From: Chlorobiales bacterium
GTDB taxonomy: Bacteria; Bacteroidota; Chlorobiia; Chlorobiales; Chlorobiaceae
Assembly (NCBI GenBank): GCA_022360355.1
Contig: JAKSCY010000706.1
Location: 1-17,652, forward strand
Direction of reading: 5' to 3'
Length of the DNA: 17,652 nt
A program made the translations under genes and the position numbers. Position 1 is the first letter of the stretch; every line of letters starts with the position of its first letter. Under the pieces are notes generated by a model that saw nothing but the letters and a program-made list of their open reading frames with translations, was not told the origin of the DNA and ran no database searches. Of this stretch, positions 14,382 to 17,652 are shown piece after piece.

Positions 14382-14411
14382 TCTTTCAACAAACTTTTAT
14401 GACTATCGAAT

Positions 14412-15887
14412 ATGGCAGAGCAGAATCAGTCCACAGTTCTTGAAATACATGAAACTAACATTGTGAACAAACTTTCCATCAGTGATGAATTTTTAACGCC
14501 GAACCAGATTGTTTCCCGCCTTGACAAGTATATCATCGGCCAGCAGGAAGCCAAAAAAGCTGTAGCCATTGCACTCAGGAACCGTTTGCGGCGACAAAAC
14601 GTGAGTGATGACCTGCGTGATGAAATAATGCCCAATAACATCATCATGATCGGGCCTACGGGCGTCGGTAAAACCGAGATAGCCCGCAGGCTCGCAAAAC
14701 TGGCAAGCGCTCCTTTTGTCAAGGTTGAGGCGTCGAAGTTTACCGAAGTCGGTTATGTAGGGCGGGATGTTGAGTCAATGATACGGGATTTGACCGATCA
14801 GGCTGTCAACATGGTAAGGAACGAAAAATCCGAAGAGGTCAAGGAAAAAGCAGTGGCTCTGGCCGAGGAGCGCCTGCTGGATATTTTGCTGCCTACCGTA
14901 CCGGCTGCAGGAAGTTATGACAGGGAGGACGAGATCGGGGAGAGGAGCCCTGCCGAAGAGGGGGGGGACGCCGACCTTGAAGAGGCGGTTAACAGAAAGA
15001 GCAGGGAAAAAATGCTCGAAAGACTTCGCTCGGGAAGGATGGAAGACCGGCAGATAGAAATGGAGTTGAGCGGCGATTCGCAGGGCGGGATGATGCAGAT
15101 TTTCGGCCCTCTCGGCCAGATGGAGGAACTTGGGGGAATCATGCAGGATCTGATGAGTGGTCTTCCCAAAAAGCGTAAGAAGAGGAGAGTGACAATTGCC
15201 GAAGCAAGGAAGCTTCTGGAGCAGGAAGAGGTGCAGAAGCTTGTCGATATGGACGCCGTCGTCAAGGAGGCCGTGCAGAAAGTAGAGGAGTCCGGCATCG
15301 TGTTCATTGATGAAATCGATAAAATTGCCGCCCCGACGACCGGAGGCGGCGGCAAAGGCCCTGATGTCAGCAGAGAAGGTGTTCAGCGTGATCTGCTGCC
15401 CATAGTAGAGGGCTCCAATGTGGCGACAAAGCACGGCATGGTGAAAACCGACCATGTTTTGTTCATCGCTTCAGGTGCGTTTCATGTCGCTAAACCCTCC
15501 GACCTGATTCCCGAACTTCAAGGCCGTTTTCCGATTCGTGTCGAGTTAAAAAACCTTACCGAAGAGGATTTCTACAAGATTCTTACACAGCCGAAAAATG
15601 CGCTGATCAAACAGTACAAGGCGCTGCTGTTAACCGAGAATGTGGAACTTGAATTTACTGACGAAGCGATAAGAGAGCTCGCTTCAATAGCGGCGCAGGT
15701 TAACGAATCGGTCGAGAACATCGGCGCCAGAAGGCTGCACACCATTATGACAAATCTGCTCGAGGAGTTGATGTTCAATATTCCGGAAAAATGCAGTGAT
15801 GAAAAAATTGTCGTCGACAAGGCCATGGTTGCCGATAAACTGAGCAAGATTATTGCCGACAGGGATCTGAGTCAGTACATTCTTTAG
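14412..15887 (+). CDS. hslU: ATP-dependent protease ATPase subunit HslU (ClpY)
   Basis: AAA+ unfoldase that feeds substrates into HslV. The 491 residues contain Walker A GPTGVGKT at 81-88, the substrate-gripping pore loop GYVG at 114-117, an intermediate (I) domain at about 135-270 that is long and charged, Walker B with Asp300-Glu301 in VFIDEIDKI, the arginine-rich sensor region ([12 protein letters not shown]), and the C-terminal tail DLSQYIL, which inserts into HslV to activate it. ATG 14412 places the start about 25 residues before the conserved [15 protein letters not shown], slightly longer than in E. coli. No Shine-Dalgarno is visible; an out-of-frame ATG lies at 14399. Identification secure. 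Confidence 0.97.
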   Translation: MAEQNQSTVLEIHETNIVNKLSISDEFLTPNQIVSRLDKYIIGQQEAKKAVAIALRNRLRRQNVSDDLRDEIMPNNIIMIGPTGVGKTEIARRLAKLASAPFVKVEASKFTEVGYVGRDVESMIRDLTDQAVNMVRNEKSEEVKEKAVALAEERLLDILLPTVPAAGSYDREDEIGERSPAEEGGDADLEEAVNRKSREKMLERLRSGRMEDRQIEMELSGDSQGGMMQIFGPLGQMEELGGIMQDLMSGLPKKRKKRRVTIAEARKLLEQEEVQKLVDMDAVVKEAVQKVEESGIVFIDEIDKIAAPTTGGGGKGPDVSREGVQRDLLPIVEGSNVATKHGMVKTDHVLFIASGAFHVAKPSDLIPELQGRFPIRVELKNLTEEDFYKILTQPKNALIKQYKALLLTENVELEFTDEAIRELASIAAQVNESVENIGARRLHTIMTNLLEELMFNIPEKCSDEKIVVDKAMVADKLSKIIADRDLSQYIL

Positions 15888-15890
15888 ACC

Positions 15891-15920
15891 TTAACAAAGA
15901 ACAACCTATACTATTATAAT
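15891..15920 (+). promoter_or_regulatory. Sigma70-like boxes abutting the BI-1 start codon
   Basis: TTAACA (15891-15896, 5/6) and TATAAT (15915-15920, 6/6) are 18 bp apart. The -10 box ends directly at the ATG (15921), so a transcript started from it would begin inside the annotated gene. It may be a chance AT-rich match, or indicate a downstream start (a GTG at residue 23 is available). Confidence 0.3.
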
Positions 15921-16646
15921 ATGATACAACGTAATCAGATATCGCAGGCTGCGGGGGCGGTAACAGCATCACGGGCAACTGTCGATGTGCAGACCAGGGT
16001 GATTAATCAGGTCTATACCTGGATGACGCTCGGTCTTGCATTGACCGCGACGGTAGGTTATTATGCTGCAGAGAGTCAAATGCTGAGAAACCTCATATTC
16101 TCCAACGGTTTTGTCATGATCGGGCTGATTATAGCCCAGCTGGGCATTGTGGTTGGGCTGAGCGCAGGAATAAACCGTTTGTCCGGCTCGGCGGCAACGG
16201 GACTGTTTATTCTCTATTCCGCATTAACAGGACTGACCTTTTCAGTTATTTTTATGGTGTACACCTACAGCTCTATCGCAAGCACCTTTTTTGTGACTTC
16301 CGGGACATTTGCCGCCATGAGCGTTTTCGGCCATACAACAAAGCGTGACCTTACAAAACTCGGCAGCATTGCTTTCATGGCGCTTATCGGTATTATTCTT
16401 GCGTCTCTGGTCAACATGTTCATGCAGAATTCGATGCTTGAACTCGGGATCAGCGTAATAGGGGTGTTGCTGTTTACCGGTTTAACCGCTTATGACGCCC
16501 AGCGCATAAAAGAAATGGCCGCCACAGTCAGTGATGGTGAGTCGGAAGCCAAGGTGTCTGTAATGGGTGCGCTTTCTCTGTACCTGAACTTTATCAACCT
16601 GTTTCTTATGCTGCTCCGTTTTCTTGGAGTGTCACGTAATGATTAG
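15921..16646 (+). CDS. Bax inhibitor-1 family membrane protein (YccA/YbhL-like)
   Basis: A 241-residue integral membrane protein with seven hydrophobic segments after a 32-residue polar N-terminus. BI-1 (UPF0005) markers are present: RVINQVYTWMTLGLALTATVGYYA at the first helix, the central VYTYSSIASTFFVTSGTFAAMSVFG, LTAYDAQRIKEMA before the last helix, and LSLYLNFINLFLMLLRFLG at the C-terminus. Bacterial relatives include YccA, which modulates the FtsH protease in E. coli, and BsYetJ, a pH-gated calcium leak channel; which applies here is unknown. It starts 33 nt after hslU, and its TAG stop shares its G with a GTG and lies 2 nt before the ATG of aroQ. The position beside HslUV fits, but does not prove, a proteostasis role. 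Confidence 0.88.
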   Translation: MIQRNQISQAAGAVTASRATVDVQTRVINQVYTWMTLGLALTATVGYYAAESQMLRNLIFSNGFVMIGLIIAQLGIVVGLSAGINRLSGSAATGLFILYSALTGLTFSVIFMVYTYSSIASTFFVTSGTFAAMSVFGHTTKRDLTKLGSIAFMALIGIILASLVNMFMQNSMLELGISVIGVLLFTGLTAYDAQRIKEMAATVSDGESEAKVSVMGALSLYLNFINLFLMLLRFLGVSRND

Positions 16647-16648
16647 TG

Positions 16649-17095
16649 ATGGATACCCTTTCAATTCTTGTGATGAACGGGCCGAACCTTTCGAGGCTCG
16701 GCAAACGGGAGCCTGAAGTATACGGCAGGCGCAGTCTGGATGATATCAACAGGGGACTTGCAGAAGCCTTCCCCGGGGTTGCTTTTGATTTTTTTCAGTC
16801 CGAAGAGGAAGGGGAGCTTCTTGAAAAGCTCTTTCATTGCGAAGACCACGGAGGATACAGCGGGGTGATTCTTAACGCAGGGGCGCTTACTCATTATTCC
16901 ATAGCGTTGAGGGACGCCATCAGCGCTGTCAGCGTTCCTGTTATAGAAGTTCACCTTTCAAATATTTATGCTCGTGAAGAGTTTCGCAGGAAATCAGTGA
17001 TTTCGGAGGTCTGCAGCGGTGTGGTCAGTGGTTTCGGTGCGAACAGTTACCATCTCGGGGTGCGGGGCCTTATGGGTATGCTCGAATCACCCTGA
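16649..17095 (+). CDS. aroQ: Type II 3-dehydroquinate dehydratase
   Basis: Dodecameric shikimate-pathway enzyme that dehydrates 3-dehydroquinate to 3-dehydroshikimate. The 148 residues show the type II signature: VMNGPNLSRLG at 8-18, mobile active-site loop KREPEVYG with Arg20 and Tyr25, substrate contacts in NAGALTHYS (Asn76, His82), and EVHLSNI (Glu100, His102). These match the M. tuberculosis residues Tyr24, Asn75, His81, Glu99 and His101 with an offset of one. ATG 16649 is chosen; GTG 16646, overlapping the BI-1 stop, would add one Met. The tight junction suggests translational reinitiation after BI-1. It converges with the TPR gene across only 6 nt. Confidence 0.96.
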   Translation: MDTLSILVMNGPNLSRLGKREPEVYGRRSLDDINRGLAEAFPGVAFDFFQSEEEGELLEKLFHCEDHGGYSGVILNAGALTHYSIALRDAISAVSVPVIEVHLSNIYAREEFRRKSVISEVCSGVVSGFGANSYHLGVRGLMGMLESP

Positions 17096-17101
17096 GTGTT
17101 T

Positions 17102-17652
17102 TTAATCAATCTTCCTGGAGAGTTTTTTGATCAGGGTGCGGATATTTTTCAGTCTTCGTTCGTCGCTTTTCATCAGCACCGGTTTGGTCAACGCTTCTTG
17201 GAGTACGTCGATAGCCTCTTGGTAGCGCTTCATGTCGCTGTAGAGTTTTCCCAGCTCGTGATAATGGCGGATAACACGGGGATTTGACGCAATAGCCCTT
17301 TTCAGCATCTTCTCGGCTTCTTCGTAACTGCCTTCAGGCAACGAGCCGAGAAACGTCTTTGCAAAAACTTTTTCCAGCCATCCCATACCGGCTATCTCAC
17401 GGTTGAATGAGCCCAGTATAGACAGTGCGACATCATCTTCAGGGTTGAGTTCAAGAGCGCGGTCAAGTTCACTTTTTATACTGTTGACGCGCTTTATCTT
17501 TTCTCGTGGCCCAATATTGTCGGCAAGAACACCAAGCGACGCAGCAAGCCAGGTATGTCCTTCAGCTATATGGTCATCATTACCGATACATGTTTCTGCA
17601 TGCTGAACCGCTTTTGCGTAGTATGGCTGGCGTTCCTCGGTGTTTTCAGGAG
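17102..17652 (-). CDS. TPR protein resembling the RMDN family, 3' part (truncated by window edge)
   Basis: The frame is open from the right edge to TAA at 17104-17102, giving the C-terminal 182 residues of a longer protein. An internal Met at 17386 is not the start, because coding-like sequence with good helical repeats continues upstream of it. The visible part is helical and contains TPR-like units such as YHELGKLYSDMKRYQEAIDVL and SELDRALELNPEDDVALSILG. The segment with GWLEKVFAKTFLG, then SYEEAEKML and AIASNPR, resembles the pattern of RMDN (regulator of microtubule dynamics) proteins, including W-x-x-x-x-x-A plus a Tyr-Glu-Glu-Ala helix. The N-terminus (possible signal peptide) is not visible. 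General TPR call firm; RMDN-like subfamily from memory of the pattern. Confidence 0.75.
   Translation of the reverse strand, partial: PENTEERQPYYAKAVQHAETCIGNDDHIAEGHTWLAASLGVLADNIGPREKIKRVNSIKSELDRALELNPEDDVALSILGSFNREIAGMGWLEKVFAKTFLGSLPEGSYEEAEKMLKRAIASNPRVIRHYHELGKLYSDMKRYQEAIDVLQEALTKPVLMKSDERRLKNIRTLIKKLSRKID

Noticed and set aside
1..17652. CRISPR arrays, tRNA/rRNA genes, transposase genes or toxin-antitoxin pairs
   Set aside because: Looked for on both strands; no regular direct repeats, cloverleaf signatures or matching protein motifs found.

Overview
The window looks like chromosome of a green sulfur bacterium (Chlorobiaceae, Chlorobium/Prosthecochloris type). The main evidence is a bchC-type bacteriochlorophyllide dehydrogenase gene of the zinc-less MDR kind. 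It sits among housekeeping genes of a Gram-negative bacterium with moderate GC (tatC, a long-chain polyprenyl diphosphate synthase, radA, folD, rpoN, hslVU, aroQ). The genus is an inference; no rRNA gene is present. Many start codons lack a recognisable Shine-Dalgarno sequence, so several starts were chosen from homology and gene spacing.

Layout. (1) 1-392, minus: 5' part of tatC, running off the left edge, followed by about 540 bp without a convincing gene. (2) 935-2659, plus: polyprenyl diphosphate synthase and a three-PASTA membrane-anchored protein, with a sigma70-like promoter at 823-851. (3) 2717-3236, minus: an unlabelled 55-aa membrane miniprotein, a palindromic terminator, and a DUF2934 protein with a Lys/Thr-rich tail. 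(4) 3384-5267, plus: ClC channel/transporter with two CBS domains. (5) 5264-11574, minus: a six-gene run reading folD, radA, a four-helix 'phage holin family' protein, bchC, an ABC ATPase with two nucleotide-binding domains, and its permease. The last three are tightly packed. (6) 11786-17095, plus: DUF3109 cysteine-cluster protein, rpoN (overlapping by 14 nt), hslV, hslU, a Bax-inhibitor-1 family membrane protein and aroQ. (7) 17102-17652, minus: 3' part of a TPR gene resembling the RMDN family, running off the right edge.

How the genes fit together. folD (C1-folate) and radA (recombination) abut and probably share a transcript. bchC is followed after 3 nt by a nucleoside/BMP-type ABC ATPase and permease, with no second permease or lipoprotein gene nearby. 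rpoN-hslVU-BI-1-aroQ is a compact same-strand block combining alternative sigma factor, ATP-dependent proteolysis, a membrane stress modulator and the shikimate pathway.

Most of the window is ordinary core genome and I do not see a clear new multi-gene system. The strongest unexplained signal is a 90-bp inverted-repeat element at 11651-11740. It lies inside the predicted folD 5' leader, folds as a three-way junction, and is flanked by a 4-bp direct repeat. It could be a structured leader RNA or a small MITE-like insertion. Next in interest are the bchC-linked incomplete ABC transporter, the bacterial RMDN-like TPR protein, and several start/stop overlaps suggesting translational coupling.
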